From Pseudomonas sp. R4-35-07 (GTDB lineage Bacteria > Pseudomonadota > Gammaproteobacteria > Pseudomonadales > Pseudomonadaceae), in assembly GCF_003852235.1 (NCBI RefSeq), contig NZ_CP027732.1:186001-250000 (forward strand): 64,000 nt of DNA, given 5' to 3'. Position 1 is the stretch's first letter. Every line of letters starts with the position of its first letter. Shown here one piece after another: positions 8,836 to 19,236 of the stretch. A program made the translations under genes and the position numbers. The notes beneath the pieces were generated by a model, which did not search any database, was not told the DNA's origin, and was given only the letters and a program-made list of their open reading frames with translations.

Positions 8836-10332
8836 ATGAATAAGCCAGCAGTCGTTCTTTTGGGTTTCGTTGTCGCCGTTGGCGTCGTCAGTGCAGGCGG
8901 CGCCTGGTACACCGGTAAACAACTGGAGCCGGTCCTGCAAACCGCGATCCAGAACGCCAACAAGGAACTGCAAACCTCCATGGCCGGCGTCGACGGCAGC
9001 GTGTCCCTGGAACTGGTGTCCCTGGACCGCGGCGTGTTCAGCAGCACCGCCCATTACCGCCTCAAGGGCCAGGGCAGTGTGTTCGGCGAGCAAAACCCGA
9101 ACCCCGAGCTGCTGTTCGTCGACCATATCGAACACGGCCCGCTGCCGTTCTCGCGCCTGGTCAGCCTGAAGTGGCTGCCAGTGATGGCCACCAGTCACTA
9201 CGCACTGGAAAAGAACGCCACCACCGAACAATGGTTCGCCGCCAGCAAAGACGTGTCGCCGCTTAAAGGCGTGGCCAATATCGGTTACAGCCGTTCGGTC
9301 AGCGGCAATGTCGAACTGCTGCCCCTGGAGTTCAAGGACGACAAGTCCTCGGTGAGCTTCTCCGGCGCCAACCTCGACTTCGACAGCAGCGCCGAAGGCC
9401 AGAAGGTCAAGGCCGACGGCTACATGAACAGCCTCAAGGTCGCGGCGGTCGATGCCAACGGCGACGCGTTCGAAGCCGAACTGGCCGGCCTGACCGTCGC
9501 CAGCAACCTGGCCAAATCCACCTTCGGTTTCTACACCGGCCAGAACACCATCGAACTGACCGACACCAAGGTTACCTTCGGCCCGCAGAAAGCCGTGCTG
9601 ACCCTCAAGGGCTTCGAGCAGAAAGACTCCAGCGAAACCAAGGACAATAACCTGGCCGGCCGCGTCGACTACAAGATCGACGAGATCGGTTACCAGGGTA
9701 AGCCGGTGGGCTCGGCTGCCATGGCCGTCAGCATGAAGAACGTCGATATCCCGGCGATGCTTGTGTTGACGAAGCTCTACCAGGACAAGATGCAGCCGGT
9801 GCAAGCCGCTGCCGCTGCCGGCCAACCCGCGCCGGAGCTGCAACTGACCGAAGCCGAGCAGACCCTGGCCGAAGCCAACGTCAACCAGGTGCTGGCCGCC
9901 AAGCCGCAACTGGCCGTGGAAAACCTGTCGCTGAAAACCACCCATGGCGAAAGCAAGTTCAGTCTGGTGCTGGACCTGGCCAAGCCGGCCTCCATGGAAC
10001 TGCCGCCGGTTGAACTGGGCAAGCAGATGATCTCCCTGCTGGACGCCAACCTGACCCTGTCCAAGCCGATGATCGGCGACGTGGCCGCGTTGCAGGCGCA
10101 GGTCGGCGGCGTGACCGACCCGAAAGCCATCGAACAGCAATCGCAGATGGCGGCCGATATGGTCAGCGGCATGGCCGTGGGTACTCAACTGGCAACCCTG
10201 GAGGGTACCGATGTGGTGTCCAAGCTGCACTATGCCAATAACGAAGTGACCTTCAACGGCCAGAAGATGACGGTTGAGCAGTTCATCAGCTTCGTCATGT
10301 CCAAGGCCGGCGCAATGAGCGGCGCCCAATAA
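8836..10332 (+). CDS. DUF945 / YdgA-like protein
   Basis: 498-residue protein with an N-terminal signal or anchor (MNKPAVVLLGFVVAVGVVSAGGAWYTGKQLE) and a long beta-rich body. The YTGKQLEPVLQ start, the HGPLPFSRL segment (about residue 95) and the C-terminal F(N)GQKMTVEQFI region match the DUF945/YdgA family common in gammaproteobacteria. It is probably periplasmic and attached to the inner membrane. Its function is not established. It appears monocistronic, with a REPIN just after its stop. Confidence 0.8.
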   Translation: MNKPAVVLLGFVVAVGVVSAGGAWYTGKQLEPVLQTAIQNANKELQTSMAGVDGSVSLELVSLDRGVFSSTAHYRLKGQGSVFGEQNPNPELLFVDHIEHGPLPFSRLVSLKWLPVMATSHYALEKNATTEQWFAASKDVSPLKGVANIGYSRSVSGNVELLPLEFKDDKSSVSFSGANLDFDSSAEGQKVKADGYMNSLKVAAVDANGDAFEAELAGLTVASNLAKSTFGFYTGQNTIELTDTKVTFGPQKAVLTLKGFEQKDSSETKDNNLAGRVDYKIDEIGYQGKPVGSAAMAVSMKNVDIPAMLVLTKLYQDKMQPVQAAAAAGQPAPELQLTEAEQTLAEANVNQVLAAKPQLAVENLSLKTTHGESKFSLVLDLAKPASMELPPVELGKQMISLLDANLTLSKPMIGDVAALQAQVGGVTDPKAIEQQSQMAADMVSGMAVGTQLATLEGTDVVSKLHYANNEVTFNGQKMTVEQFISFVMSKAGAMSGAQ

Positions 10333-10354
10333 GCAAGCCTCAAATGCGGTAAAA

Positions 10355-10447
10355 ATGTGGGAGGGGGCTTGCCCCCGATGGCGGAGTGTCAGTCAGAATA
10401 TTCATAACTGACCCACCGCTATCGGGGGCAAGCCCCCTCCCACATTT
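10355..10447. repeat. REPIN (GTGGGAGGGGGCTTGC family)
   Basis: A GTGGGAGGGGGCTTGCCCCC arm and its inverse are about 50 bases apart, with a loop containing GTCAGTCAG and CTGACCCACC. This is the standard two-REP hairpin of this genome. It lies between the DUF945 gene and the pga leader. Confidence 0.85.
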
Positions 10448-10503
10448 TGTTTTGTGTTCGGCAAGAAATCGCTTTCAGCCAATTCTGAACAATTGTTCTG
10501 AAT

Positions 10504-10636
10504 TGCCCTTGGCCTCGCCTGGCTGGGGGATAGTCCCCATAGGAAAGCTAGGTCGGGTCCCGAGACGCCGACACCCTGATGCACATCGCTCAGGATCACC
10601 CATCGTTGCAGCTTTCCTTGTAAGGAAGCTGACGCC
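10504..10636 (+). promoter_or_regulatory. pgaA 5' leader with GGA motifs and a folded ribosome-binding site
   Basis: The stretch before pgaA holds four GGA motifs (ends at 10530, 10544, 10595 and 10626); the last is part of the Shine-Dalgarno AAGGAAG. The Shine-Dalgarno sits in the 3' arm of a hairpin (CAGCTTTCCTT pairing with AAGGAAGCTG, 10609-10631). A second hairpin is GGGGATAGTCCCC. In E. coli, CsrA represses pgaA by binding several GGA sites in its leader, so RsmA/RsmE control is the natural suggestion here. That control is inferred, not seen. The transcription start is unknown. Confidence 0.55.
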
Positions 10637-13117
10637 ATGTTGCCAATCCATTCACTCAGTGCATCAGGCCGGTTGCGGTTGCTCATCGGAGCAGCCCTGT
10701 GCAGCCAATTGCTGATGCCCGCCTACGCCGTGGCCGATCCTGCCTATGACGCGCTGATCATTCAGGCCCGCAACGGCCACTTCACGCCGGCCCTGACCCA
10801 ACTGCGCCAACTGTCCGCCGAACGTCAAACCCCTGGGCAGGTCAGCGATCACCTGGTGATCGCCGGTTGGGCCGGGCAGGACGCCGAAGTGCTGAAGGTG
10901 TATGAAGCCCAGGGTAAAAATCGCAACCTGACCAGCCAGGCGCTGGCCACGGTGGCGCGCACCTACCGCAATCAAAAACAGTGGGCCCAGGCCGAGGCGG
11001 TCTATCGCCAGGCGCTGCTGCGTGAACCAAACAATATCGACCTGCAACTGGGCCTGGCGCTCACCCAGGCCGATGGCGGCAAAGCCACCGAGGCGGTGCA
11101 ACGTTTGCGCGCGCTGGTGGCCGCGCAGCCGAATGACCCCAACCGTCGCATGGCCCTGGGCTACGCGCTGAGCCGTGCCGGCTTGAACTACGACGCGCTG
11201 TTTGAGTTCGACCAGGCGTTTATACGCGCCGGCGACAAACCCGACGTGGCCCGTGAATACATCGTCGCCCTGCAAAAGGCCCGGCTGCCGGAAGCCGCGC
11301 TGCGCCTGTCGGCCAAACGCCCAGGGCTGGTGGATGCGGTGACCCAGCGCCGGCTGGAAGGCGACCTTGCCGCCGAGCGCGTGCGCATCGCCGAGTTCGC
11401 CACGCGCACCGAAAAAGAACGCTACGTGGTGGCCGACCGCGCGCTCAATGACTACGACCGGCTGATCGCCCGCTGGGCCCCGGACGCCAGCGCCCATGAC
11501 GACGTGGTGCGCTGGCGCATCGACCGCCTGGGCGCGCTCAAGGCCCGGGCGCGTACCGCGGAAGTGATCCGCGAATACCAGACCTTCACCGGCGAAGGCG
11601 TGCAGTTGCCCACTTACGCGTTGCGTTGGGTTGCCGCGTCGTACCTCGATCAGCGCCAGCCGGAGAAAGCCGAACCGCTGTACCGCCAGGTGTTGACCGC
11701 ACCGGATGCCGACGCCAGTTACCGCGTCGACGACAGCACCGCGTTGTTCTACGCGTTGCTGGAAAGCGACAAGGTCGAGGACGCCCGCCAGGTCGCCAAC
11801 ACCCTGGCCAAGGAACAGAACCCCCGCGTCGAACTCAAGGGCCTGCCGATTGGCAACCCCAACGATAACTGGATGGACGCGCAACAACTGGCCGCCCAGG
11901 CCGGCACCTTCGGCGGCGACCTGCCGGGCAGCGAAGCCAGCCTGGAAGCCCTGGTGGCCAAGGCGCCAGGCAACGTCGGCCTGCGCATCGCCCAGGCCGA
12001 CATGTACCGCGCCCGTGACTGGCCGCGCCGCGCCGAAGGCACCCTCAAGGAAACCGAAGCCCAGGCCCCACGCGACATCGGCCTGGAAGTTTCCCAGGCC
12101 TACACCGCCATGGACCTGCAGGAGTGGCGCCAGATGGACGCCCTCACCGACGACGTGGTTGCGCGCAACCCGGACAACCGCCAAGTGCAACGCCTGCGCC
12201 GTCTGCGCGATGTACATGACATGGCCGAACTGCGCGTCGAGGCCTACACCGGCAAAAGCTATGGCGGTGGCAATGACAACGACGCGGGTGCCGTGGCCGG
12301 CAGCCGCGACTGGGGCATTGAAAGCGTGATCTACACGCCGCCCATCGACGAAGACTGGCGCCTGTTCGCCGGTGCCGGCTACGCCACCGCCGACTTCAGC
12401 GAAGGCACCGGCCAGCACCGTTGGCAGCGCGTGGGCGTGGAGCGGCGTACCCGCGACATGACCATTGAGGCCGAAGTGTCCAACCATTCCTACGGTGATG
12501 GCTCCAAGCAAGGCGCGGCAGTGTCGATTGCCCGCGACATCAACGACCACTGGCAGTACGGCGGCAGCGTCGGCTACCTGCTCACCACCACGCCATTGCG
12601 CGCCTTGAACGACGGCGTCACCGCCAACGGCGGCAGTGGTTTTATCCGCTGGCGCGCCAATGAAAGCCGCGAGTGGAAACTGACCCTCAGCCCGTCGCAC
12701 TTCAGTGACGGCAACGACCGCTTCGAAGCGCTGCTCAGCGGCCGCGAAGGCCTCTACAGCTCGCCCCATGTGCAAGTCGACCTGGGCCTGGAAGTGGGCG
12801 CCAGCCGCAACAGCAAGGAAGACACCGCGTACTTCAACCCGAAGTCGGACTTCACGGTGTTACCGATGATCAACGTCAATCACGTGCTCTATCACCGCTA
12901 CGAGACCCAATGGAGCCAGCAGTTCCAGATCGGTGCGGGCACCTACAGCCAGCGCGACTACTCCACCGGCGGCATCGGCCTAATCGGTTACGGCCAACGC
13001 TTTCGCTGGAACGACGTACTGGAAATGGGCGCCAACCTCAGCCTGATCAGCCGACCTTATGACGGTGATCGCGAACGCGATCTGCGCCTGCTCGTCGACC
13101 TCACTTACCGTTTCTAG
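10637..13117 (+). CDS. pgaA: PgaA: outer-membrane exporter of poly-N-acetylglucosamine
   Basis: 826-residue outer-membrane porin that exports partly deacetylated poly-beta-1,6-N-acetylglucosamine (PNAG). A signal peptide ending around MPAYAVA is followed by TPR-like helical repeats in the periplasmic half (about 30-510). The C-terminal beta-barrel (about 530-826) ends in the aromatic LLVDLTYRF expected for an outer-membrane protein. Length is close to E. coli PgaA (about 807). AAGGAAG lies eight bases before the ATG but is folded in a hairpin. It is the first gene of pgaABCD. Confidence 0.92.
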   Translation: MLPIHSLSASGRLRLLIGAALCSQLLMPAYAVADPAYDALIIQARNGHFTPALTQLRQLSAERQTPGQVSDHLVIAGWAGQDAEVLKVYEAQGKNRNLTSQALATVARTYRNQKQWAQAEAVYRQALLREPNNIDLQLGLALTQADGGKATEAVQRLRALVAAQPNDPNRRMALGYALSRAGLNYDALFEFDQAFIRAGDKPDVAREYIVALQKARLPEAALRLSAKRPGLVDAVTQRRLEGDLAAERVRIAEFATRTEKERYVVADRALNDYDRLIARWAPDASAHDDVVRWRIDRLGALKARARTAEVIREYQTFTGEGVQLPTYALRWVAASYLDQRQPEKAEPLYRQVLTAPDADASYRVDDSTALFYALLESDKVEDARQVANTLAKEQNPRVELKGLPIGNPNDNWMDAQQLAAQAGTFGGDLPGSEASLEALVAKAPGNVGLRIAQADMYRARDWPRRAEGTLKETEAQAPRDIGLEVSQAYTAMDLQEWRQMDALTDDVVARNPDNRQVQRLRRLRDVHDMAELRVEAYTGKSYGGGNDNDAGAVAGSRDWGIESVIYTPPIDEDWRLFAGAGYATADFSEGTGQHRWQRVGVERRTRDMTIEAEVSNHSYGDGSKQGAAVSIARDINDHWQYGGSVGYLLTTTPLRALNDGVTANGGSGFIRWRANESREWKLTLSPSHFSDGNDRFEALLSGREGLYSSPHVQVDLGLEVGASRNSKEDTAYFNPKSDFTVLPMINVNHVLYHRYETQWSQQFQIGAGTYSQRDYSTGGIGLIGYGQRFRWNDVLEMGANLSLISRPYDGDRERDLRLLVDLTYRF

Positions 13118-13129
13118 AAGAGCCTGACC

Positions 13130-15127
13130 ATGACCGTCCTCAGCCGTTGCTTGTTGGTCCTGGGTGTAATGCTGGCCGCCGCCTGCGCCCAGCAACCCGC
13201 GCCCTATACCCCACCCGCGCAGCGGCCAACCGCGCCGAACGAAGCGCCTTGGCCGAAAAACCATTTCCTGGGCATTGCCTACCACGACGTCAATGATCGC
13301 GACCCCGACCAGACGGTGGTGGCGGTACGCACCGAACGCTTGATCGAGCAACTGTCGTGGCTGCGGGAGAACGGCTACCAGGCGGTCAGCGTCGACCAGA
13401 TCCTGGCGGCGCGCAACGGCGGCCCTGAACTGCCGCCCAAGGCCGTGATGCTCAGCTTCGACGACGGTTATACGAGCTTCTACACCCGCGTGATGCCGAT
13501 TCTGCGCGCCTACCACTGGCCCGCCGTACTGGCGCCGGTGGGCTACTGGATCGATACGCCACTGAACAAGCCGGTGGACTTCGCCGGCTCACCGCGACCG
13601 CGTGGCGAATTCCTCACCTGGCAGCAGATTCGTGAAGTGTCCCAGTCGGGCCTAGTGGAAATCGCCGCGCACACCGACGCCAGCCACACCGGGATTCTGG
13701 CCAACCCCCAGGGTAACCTGGAGCCGGCGGCGACCTCGCTGCGCTACGACCCGGCGACCCAGCGCTATGAAACCCAAGCGCAGTTCCAGGCGCGGATGCG
13801 GGCCGATGTGGCGGCCATCACGCAGAAAATCCGCAGCGTGACCGGCAAGGCGCCCCGGGTTTGGGTATGGCCGTACGGCGCGGCCAAAGGCACGTCCCTG
13901 GCGGTGGTCAGCGAGCAGGGCTACCAGATGGCCCTGACCCTGGAAGACGGCCTCGACAGCCCCGGCAACCTGATGAACAGCCCACGCTTCCTGGTGGCCT
14001 CCGACCCGGACGGCGAGCACTTCGCCAACAGCATTGTCGCGGCGCAGACCCCGGCGCCGCTGCGCGTATTGCACGTTGACCTGGACAACGTCTACGACCC
14101 CGACCCGGCCCAGCAGGCGCGCAATCTCGACGTACTGGTCCAGCGGGTAGTGGACATGGGCGCCGGCACGGTATTCCTGCAGGCCTTCGCCGACCCCAAG
14201 GGTGACGGCCTGGTGCATTCGCTGTATTTCCCCAATCGTCATCTGCCGGTGCGCGCCGACTTGTTCAACCGCGTCGCCTGGCAATTGCACACCCGCGCCC
14301 ATGCTGCGGTGTATGCGTGGATGCCGGTGCTCAGTTTCGCCCTCGATCCCAAGCTGCCACGCGTGACCCGCTGGGACCCGCAAAGCGGCAAGCTGGGCGC
14401 CGATCCTGATCAGTACAAACGCCTGTCGCCGTTCGACCCGCAGGTGCGCAAAATCATCGGCGAGATCTACGAAGACCTCGCCCGCAACAGCGCCATCGAC
14501 GGTGTGCTGTACCACGACGACGCCGTGCTCTCGGACTTCGAAGACGCCAGCCCCGCCGCGCTCAAGGCTTATGCGGCCAATGGCTTGCCGGGCAGCATCG
14601 CGGCCTTGCGCGCAGATCCGGCAACGCTGCAGCGCTGGACCCGCTTCAAGAGCCGCTACCTGATCGACTTCACCCAGGAATTAACCACCAAAGTCCGCGC
14701 CATCGCCGGGCCGCAGGTGCTGACCGCGCGCAACATCTTCGCCGAGCCGATGCTCAACCCGGCCAGCGAAGCCTGGTTCGCGCAGAACCTCGATGACTTC
14801 CTGCAGGCCTATGACTGGACCGCGCCGATGGCCATGCCGCTGATGGAAGGCCAGTCGCTGGAGAACTCCAACGCCTGGCTGGAAAAACTGGTCGCTACCG
14901 TCAAGGCCCGCCCCGGCGCGCTGGAGCGCACCGTATTCGAACTGCAAGCCAAGGACTGGCGCACCCAGCAAGCCCCCGATATCAACGCTGTGCAAATGGC
15001 CGAATGGATGGGTGTGCTCAAACGCCAGGGGGTCAAGAGCTTTGGCTACTACCCGGACAACTTCCTGGAAAACTCGCCGGACCTGAAGACCGTACGCCCG
15101 GCCCTTTCCAACCAGTGGAACCCTTGA
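13130..15127 (+). CDS. pgaB: PgaB: poly-N-acetylglucosamine N-deacetylase
   Basis: 665-residue periplasmic lipoprotein (signal ending AAACAQQ) that removes some acetyl groups from PNAG before export. The N-terminal CE4 deacetylase domain has [17 protein letters not shown] (the catalytic/metal aspartates) and the metal-binding HTDASHTG. The C-terminal half (about 310-650) is the glycoside-hydrolase-like GHL13 domain, with [12 protein letters not shown] and [13 protein letters not shown]. It follows pgaA by 12 bases and is followed by pgaC two bases after its stop. Confidence 0.92.
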   Translation: MTVLSRCLLVLGVMLAAACAQQPAPYTPPAQRPTAPNEAPWPKNHFLGIAYHDVNDRDPDQTVVAVRTERLIEQLSWLRENGYQAVSVDQILAARNGGPELPPKAVMLSFDDGYTSFYTRVMPILRAYHWPAVLAPVGYWIDTPLNKPVDFAGSPRPRGEFLTWQQIREVSQSGLVEIAAHTDASHTGILANPQGNLEPAATSLRYDPATQRYETQAQFQARMRADVAAITQKIRSVTGKAPRVWVWPYGAAKGTSLAVVSEQGYQMALTLEDGLDSPGNLMNSPRFLVASDPDGEHFANSIVAAQTPAPLRVLHVDLDNVYDPDPAQQARNLDVLVQRVVDMGAGTVFLQAFADPKGDGLVHSLYFPNRHLPVRADLFNRVAWQLHTRAHAAVYAWMPVLSFALDPKLPRVTRWDPQSGKLGADPDQYKRLSPFDPQVRKIIGEIYEDLARNSAIDGVLYHDDAVLSDFEDASPAALKAYAANGLPGSIAALRADPATLQRWTRFKSRYLIDFTQELTTKVRAIAGPQVLTARNIFAEPMLNPASEAWFAQNLDDFLQAYDWTAPMAMPLMEGQSLENSNAWLEKLVATVKARPGALERTVFELQAKDWRTQQAPDINAVQMAEWMGVLKRQGVKSFGYYPDNFLENSPDLKTVRPALSNQWNP

Positions 15128-15129
15128 TC

Positions 15130-16470
15130 ATGTTCGACAGAATCCTGGCTTTATTCGTGCTGGCGTTGGTATTGGGTGTGCCCTTGGGCCTGATCTTCCT
15201 GGTCACCGGGCAGTTCCTGATGGACTTCGTGTTTTTCTACCCGTTGTTCATGTCTGCGCTGTGGATCGCCGGCGGCCTGTACTTCTGGCTGCACTGGGAG
15301 CGCCACTGGCCGTGGAAGGAGGACACCCCGGCGCCGACCCTGGCCGGCAACCCGCTGATCTCGATCATCATCCCTTGCTACAACGAAGGCGATAACGTCG
15401 CCGACACCATGGCCGCCGCATTGGCCCAGGTGTATCCGAACATCGAAGTGATCGCGGTCAACGACGGTTCCAGCGACAACACCGCCGCCGTACTCGACGC
15501 GCTCGCGCTGCAACACCCACGCCTGCGCGTGCTGCACCTGGCGCAGAACCAGGGCAAGGCCGTGGCTCTGCGCATGGGGGCGGTGGCCGCGCGCAGCGAA
15601 TACCTGGTGTGCATCGATGGCGATGCGTTGCTCGACAAAAACGCGGCGGCCTATATGGTTGCGCCGATGCTCGACAACCCGCGCCTGGGCGCCGTGACCG
15701 GCAACCCGCGTGTACGCACACGCTCAACCCTGATCGGCCGGGTACAAGTGGGCGAGTTCTCCTCGATCATCGGCCTGATCAAGCGTACCCAGCGCGTGTT
15801 CGGGCGGATCTTCACCGTGTCGGGGGTGGTGGTGGCGTTCCGTAAGAAGGCGCTGAACCGCATCGACTACTGGAGCACCGACATGATCACCGAGGACATC
15901 GATGTCAGTTGGAAGCTGCAGCTCGATCACTGGGCGATCTTCTACGAGCCGCGCGCGCTGTGCTGGATCCTCATGCCCGAAACCGTCGGCGGCCTGTGGA
16001 AACAGCGCCTGCGCTGGGCCCAGGGCGGCGCTGAAGTGCTGTTCAAAAATATCCGCGGCATCTGGCAATGGCGCCATCGCTACCTGTGGCCGCTGCTGTT
16101 CGAGTACTGCCTGTCCACCGGCTGGGCGTTCACCTTCCTGCTCTCGGTGTTTTTCTGGGGGCTGGGTAAATTCATGGTGTTGCCGCAGGCGATTACCGTC
16201 GTCTCCCTTGTGCCGCCGGCGTTTACCGGACTGGTCCTGGCAATGGTGTGCCTGCTGCAGTTCGCGGTGAGCATCCTGATCGACCGGCGCTACGAAAAAG
16301 ACCTGTGGAAAACCCTGTTCTGGACCGTGTGGTACCCGATGGTGTTCTGGCTGGTGAGCCTGTTCACCACGCTGGTCAGCTTTCCCAAGGTGTTGTTCAA
16401 CCAGCACCAGAAACGCGCCCGCTGGGTCAGCCCGGACCGTGGTATCAAACCTGCCCAAGAGGAGGCGTGA
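15130..16470 (+). CDS. pgaC: PgaC: PNAG glycosyltransferase
   Basis: Processive family-2 glycosyltransferase that polymerises UDP-GlcNAc into PNAG at the inner membrane. The frame is open further upstream inside pgaB, but ATG at 15130 gives the family N-terminus ([20 protein letters not shown]) and 446 residues. Key motifs: [24 protein letters not shown] and QRLRWAQGG, matching the D, DxD, TED and Q(R/Q)xRW signatures. Two N-terminal and about three C-terminal membrane helices flank the catalytic domain. In E. coli PgaC and PgaD together bind c-di-GMP, which stimulates synthesis. Confidence 0.93.
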   Translation: MFDRILALFVLALVLGVPLGLIFLVTGQFLMDFVFFYPLFMSALWIAGGLYFWLHWERHWPWKEDTPAPTLAGNPLISIIIPCYNEGDNVADTMAAALAQVYPNIEVIAVNDGSSDNTAAVLDALALQHPRLRVLHLAQNQGKAVALRMGAVAARSEYLVCIDGDALLDKNAAAYMVAPMLDNPRLGAVTGNPRVRTRSTLIGRVQVGEFSSIIGLIKRTQRVFGRIFTVSGVVVAFRKKALNRIDYWSTDMITEDIDVSWKLQLDHWAIFYEPRALCWILMPETVGGLWKQRLRWAQGGAEVLFKNIRGIWQWRHRYLWPLLFEYCLSTGWAFTFLLSVFFWGLGKFMVLPQAITVVSLVPPAFTGLVLAMVCLLQFAVSILIDRRYEKDLWKTLFWTVWYPMVFWLVSLFTTLVSFPKVLFNQHQKRARWVSPDRGIKPAQEEA

Positions 16471-16472
16471 CG

Positions 16473-16955
16473 ATGAAACTGGTCAGAACCCGCCAGCACC
16501 TGGTGATGTGGATCATCGATGTGTTGCTCACCCTGCTGGCCTGGGGCGGCCTGGTCTGGCTGCTGGCCCGGGGCATGAGCGCCATGCTCGAAACCCACGG
16601 CGGCCCGCGCCTGGAAGCGCCGATTTTCGCCGCGCTCAATACCTTGCAGATCTATCTGTGGATCGCCCTGTTCAACGCCGTGATCCTGATCGCCTGGGCG
16701 CGCTACCAGCAACGCAAAGGCCGCAAATTCGCCCAGCGGCGCGCCGAGGCGAATGCGCTCAGCGACCAGCACTTGAGTGAAAGTTTCAACCTCGGCGCGG
16801 GCGACCTGGAGCAACTGCGCCGGCCTGGCGTGCTGGTGATTCACAACGATGAAGAGGGTGGGGTGGGAGAAGTGAAGTCCCACGTGTCCCGCGACGTCGA
16901 ACGCCCCGGCCTGGCCCTGGTGCCCGGCTCGGAAAAAGACAAGGGCATTGGCTAG
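16473..16955 (+). CDS. pgaD: PgaD: PNAG synthase accessory subunit
   Basis: 160-residue inner-membrane protein with two helices (about 12-32 and 52-75). The ARYQQRKGRK segment follows the second helix, as in PgaD proteins. The ATG is three bases after the pgaC stop with GAGGAGG upstream. It stabilises PgaC and contributes to c-di-GMP binding in E. coli. The C-terminus is longer and more acidic than in the E. coli protein (about 137 residues). Last gene of the operon. Confidence 0.88.
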   Translation: MKLVRTRQHLVMWIIDVLLTLLAWGGLVWLLARGMSAMLETHGGPRLEAPIFAALNTLQIYLWIALFNAVILIAWARYQQRKGRKFAQRRAEANALSDQHLSESFNLGAGDLEQLRRPGVLVIHNDEEGGVGEVKSHVSRDVERPGLALVPGSEKDKGIG

Positions 16956-17483
16956 CCTCTTCAATGCTGTGAATCCCCAATGTGGGAGGGGGCTTGCCCC
17001 CGATAGCGGTCTAAAGATCATTCCCACGCTCCCGCGTGGGAATGCCTCCTCGGACGCTCCGCGTCCCGCCAACCGCTCACACAGGTGACGCGGAGCGTCA
17101 CGGGCTGCATTCCCACGCGGGAGCGTGGGAACGATCACCTAGGCGCAGCAGTTCAATCCCTGTTGTGGGAATTCCGATAAATGGGATCGGATTCACAAAA
17201 CCCCCGCGAACTTTCCTCCAATCCCCGGTACTAACCTAGCGACGACACCTGATGGCTAAATAATGGCGATCAAAGGCTGCTCAGTCGAATTCTCATCGAA
17301 ACAGCTGCCGCCGGTCGGATTAAACGTTTCCGCGATCAGCCTGAAAGCTGTTAGATGATTAAATTTTGTTACTAATCAATACATTAACGGCCAGGCCCGC
17401 TCGAACACCCAACAGCCCCAGCGTCTTGGACTGCTGGAAGTTCGATGTTAGTTTGCCGGCCCTTGATTTTCGACGGATCGAAC
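16956..17483. other. intergenic region between pgaD and the TPS locus
   Basis: A 528-base gap. It contains a single REP arm (about 16980-17010), a compound palindromic repeat (17017-17136), then about 340 bases without repeats that must hold the promoter of the two-partner secretion genes. The last part (17335-17395) is clearly AT-rich. No open frame there looks coding. Confidence 0.55.
17017..17136. repeat. compound palindromic repeat (non-REPIN type)
   Basis: The outer arms ATTCCCACGCTCCCGCGTGGG and their inverse flank an inner pair GGACGCTCCGCGTC / GACGCGGAGCGTC. The whole stretch can fold into one large cruciform or hairpin, and its arms differ in sequence from both REP families in this window. 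A lone REP arm lies directly before it. Confidence 0.75.
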
Positions 17484-19205
17484 ATGTCTCTGTTAATGCC
17501 ACGGACTCGGTTTCTTCTATGCACTGTGTTGCTCACTTGCCTGGGCCTGAACACTGCATTCGCCGCCCCCACCCCCGGCGACCAGGACCTGATCCGCGAC
17601 CGTCAAAACCGCCTGCTCGAAGAGCAGCAGCGGCGTCTGCAGGAACTCCAGGACCTGCCCGGCAAAGCAGCCAAGCCCGAAGCACCGGCCACCCCCGCCG
17701 ATACGCGCTGTTTCCCGATCAACGACATCGAACTCAAAGGCGCCGACAGCCTGCCGGCCGCCGACCGCGAGCGCCTGCTCAAGCCGTATATCGGCCAGTG
17801 CCTGGGCGTGTCCCAGCTCAACGAACTGCTCAAGGCCATCACCGACTACTACCTCGGCAAAGGCCGCGTCACCAGCCGTGCTTACCTGCCACAGCAGGAC
17901 CTTTCCAGCGGCCACCTGCAAGTGCTGGTGGTGGAAGGCAAGCTCGAAGCCCTGAAAAGCGCCGAAGGCAGCACGGTGACCGAGCGCGAGTTGGCCATGG
18001 CCTTTCCCGGCAAGGTCGGCGAGGCGCTGAACCTGCGCGAGATCGAGCAACTGGTGGACCAGCTCAACCGCCTGCCGTCGAAACAGGCGCAGATGGAGCT
18101 GACCCCCGGCAGCCAGGTCGGCGGCAGCGACGTGGTGGTCAAGAACACCCCACAAAAGCCCTGGCGCGCCAGCCTGTCGCGCAATAACGACGGCCAGAAA
18201 AGCACCGGCGAACAGCAATGGGGCGCCGGCCTTGAGTGGGACAGCCCGCTCGGCCTGGGCGACCAGTTGATGCTGCGCGGCGGCCACGACGCCATCAGCG
18301 ACCATCAGAAAACCTCGAAAAACACCCTGCTCTACTACAACGTGCCATGGGGCTGGTGGAACTTCAGTTACAGCTACAACGAGAGCGACTACCGCACCTA
18401 CATCGTGGCCGATAACGCCAAGTACAAGCAGGACGGCGACAACCAGAACCACCAACTGCGCGCCGAGCGGGTGATTCACCGCGATGACGTGAGCAAGACC
18501 TCGGTCAACGTCGGCCTGGCGCACCTGCGCACCAACAACTACCTCCTCGACGTGCGCACCGCGCCCAGCAGCAACCGCCTCAGCGAACTGCAACTGGGCA
18601 TCAACCACGGGCGGCGTATTGGCAGTGCCTTCGTCAACCTCGACCTGGGCATGCAAAACGGCATCGGCCTGCTCGACGCCCAGTCGCAGGAAGAGCGCGA
18701 CCCGCTCGGCCGCCGCCAGCCGAATTCGCGCTACCGCAAATACACCGCCACCGTCAGCTACCTGCAACCGTTCAGCCTGTGGGGCGAGTCGTTCAGCTTC
18801 AGCAGCCTGGCCACCGGCCAACGCAGCGAAGACATCCTGTTTTCGCCCCAGCGCATGAGCCTCGGCGGTTCGGCCTCGGTGCGCGGCTTCAAGGACCAAT
18901 TGTTGACCGGCGACAGCGGCGGCTACTGGCGCAACGAAGTGCGCTGGGCACGCCCGGTGACCCTCGACTGGATGCGCCCGGCCTTTTTCGAATACGGCGC
19001 CAGCGTCGGCTACGACCAGGGCGTGATCAGCAACGACCGCTACAACGACAACTCGCATGGGCGGGTCTCCAGCAACTCCCTGGAACTGTTCGCCCGCGGC
19101 AAACACGTCAGCACCAGCGTGACCTTTGCCCATTCGTTAGAAAGACCTGGGGTCGTGACCGAGCGCGAAGCGCCGATCTACTTCCGCATGGATTTCTTCC
19201 TGTAA
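17484..19205 (+). CDS. TpsB: FhaC/ShlB-type outer-membrane translocator
   Basis: Outer-membrane partner of a two-partner (type Vb) secretion system. ATG at 17484 is chosen because it gives a normal signal peptide (MSLLMPRTRFLLCTVLLTCLGLNTAFA); the longer frame start does not. An N-terminal plug helix rich in Q, R and E (DQDLIRDRQNRLLEEQQRRL) is followed by two POTRA domains (about 75-235, containing GKGRVTSRAYLPQQDL). The barrel carries SLGGSASVRGFKDQLLTGDSGGY, the conserved VRG(Y/F) motif of loop L6, and ends in YFRMDFFL. About 573 residues. It sits 31 bases before tpsA, its presumed substrate. Confidence 0.92.
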   Translation: MSLLMPRTRFLLCTVLLTCLGLNTAFAAPTPGDQDLIRDRQNRLLEEQQRRLQELQDLPGKAAKPEAPATPADTRCFPINDIELKGADSLPAADRERLLKPYIGQCLGVSQLNELLKAITDYYLGKGRVTSRAYLPQQDLSSGHLQVLVVEGKLEALKSAEGSTVTERELAMAFPGKVGEALNLREIEQLVDQLNRLPSKQAQMELTPGSQVGGSDVVVKNTPQKPWRASLSRNNDGQKSTGEQQWGAGLEWDSPLGLGDQLMLRGGHDAISDHQKTSKNTLLYYNVPWGWWNFSYSYNESDYRTYIVADNAKYKQDGDNQNHQLRAERVIHRDDVSKTSVNVGLAHLRTNNYLLDVRTAPSSNRLSELQLGINHGRRIGSAFVNLDLGMQNGIGLLDAQSQEERDPLGRRQPNSRYRKYTATVSYLQPFSLWGESFSFSSLATGQRSEDILFSPQRMSLGGSASVRGFKDQLLTGDSGGYWRNEVRWARPVTLDWMRPAFFEYGASVGYDQGVISNDRYNDNSHGRVSSNSLELFARGKHVSTSVTFAHSLERPGVVTEREAPIYFRMDFFL

Positions 19206-19236
19206 TTCAACGCCCCGCTGCAATGAGAACCTGACA

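Noticed and set aside
10504..10636. Riboswitch (for example a c-di-GMP type) before pgaA
   Set aside because: The conserved GEMM core and tetraloop-receptor pattern are not visible. The GGA motifs and the SD hairpin fit Rsm-type control better.
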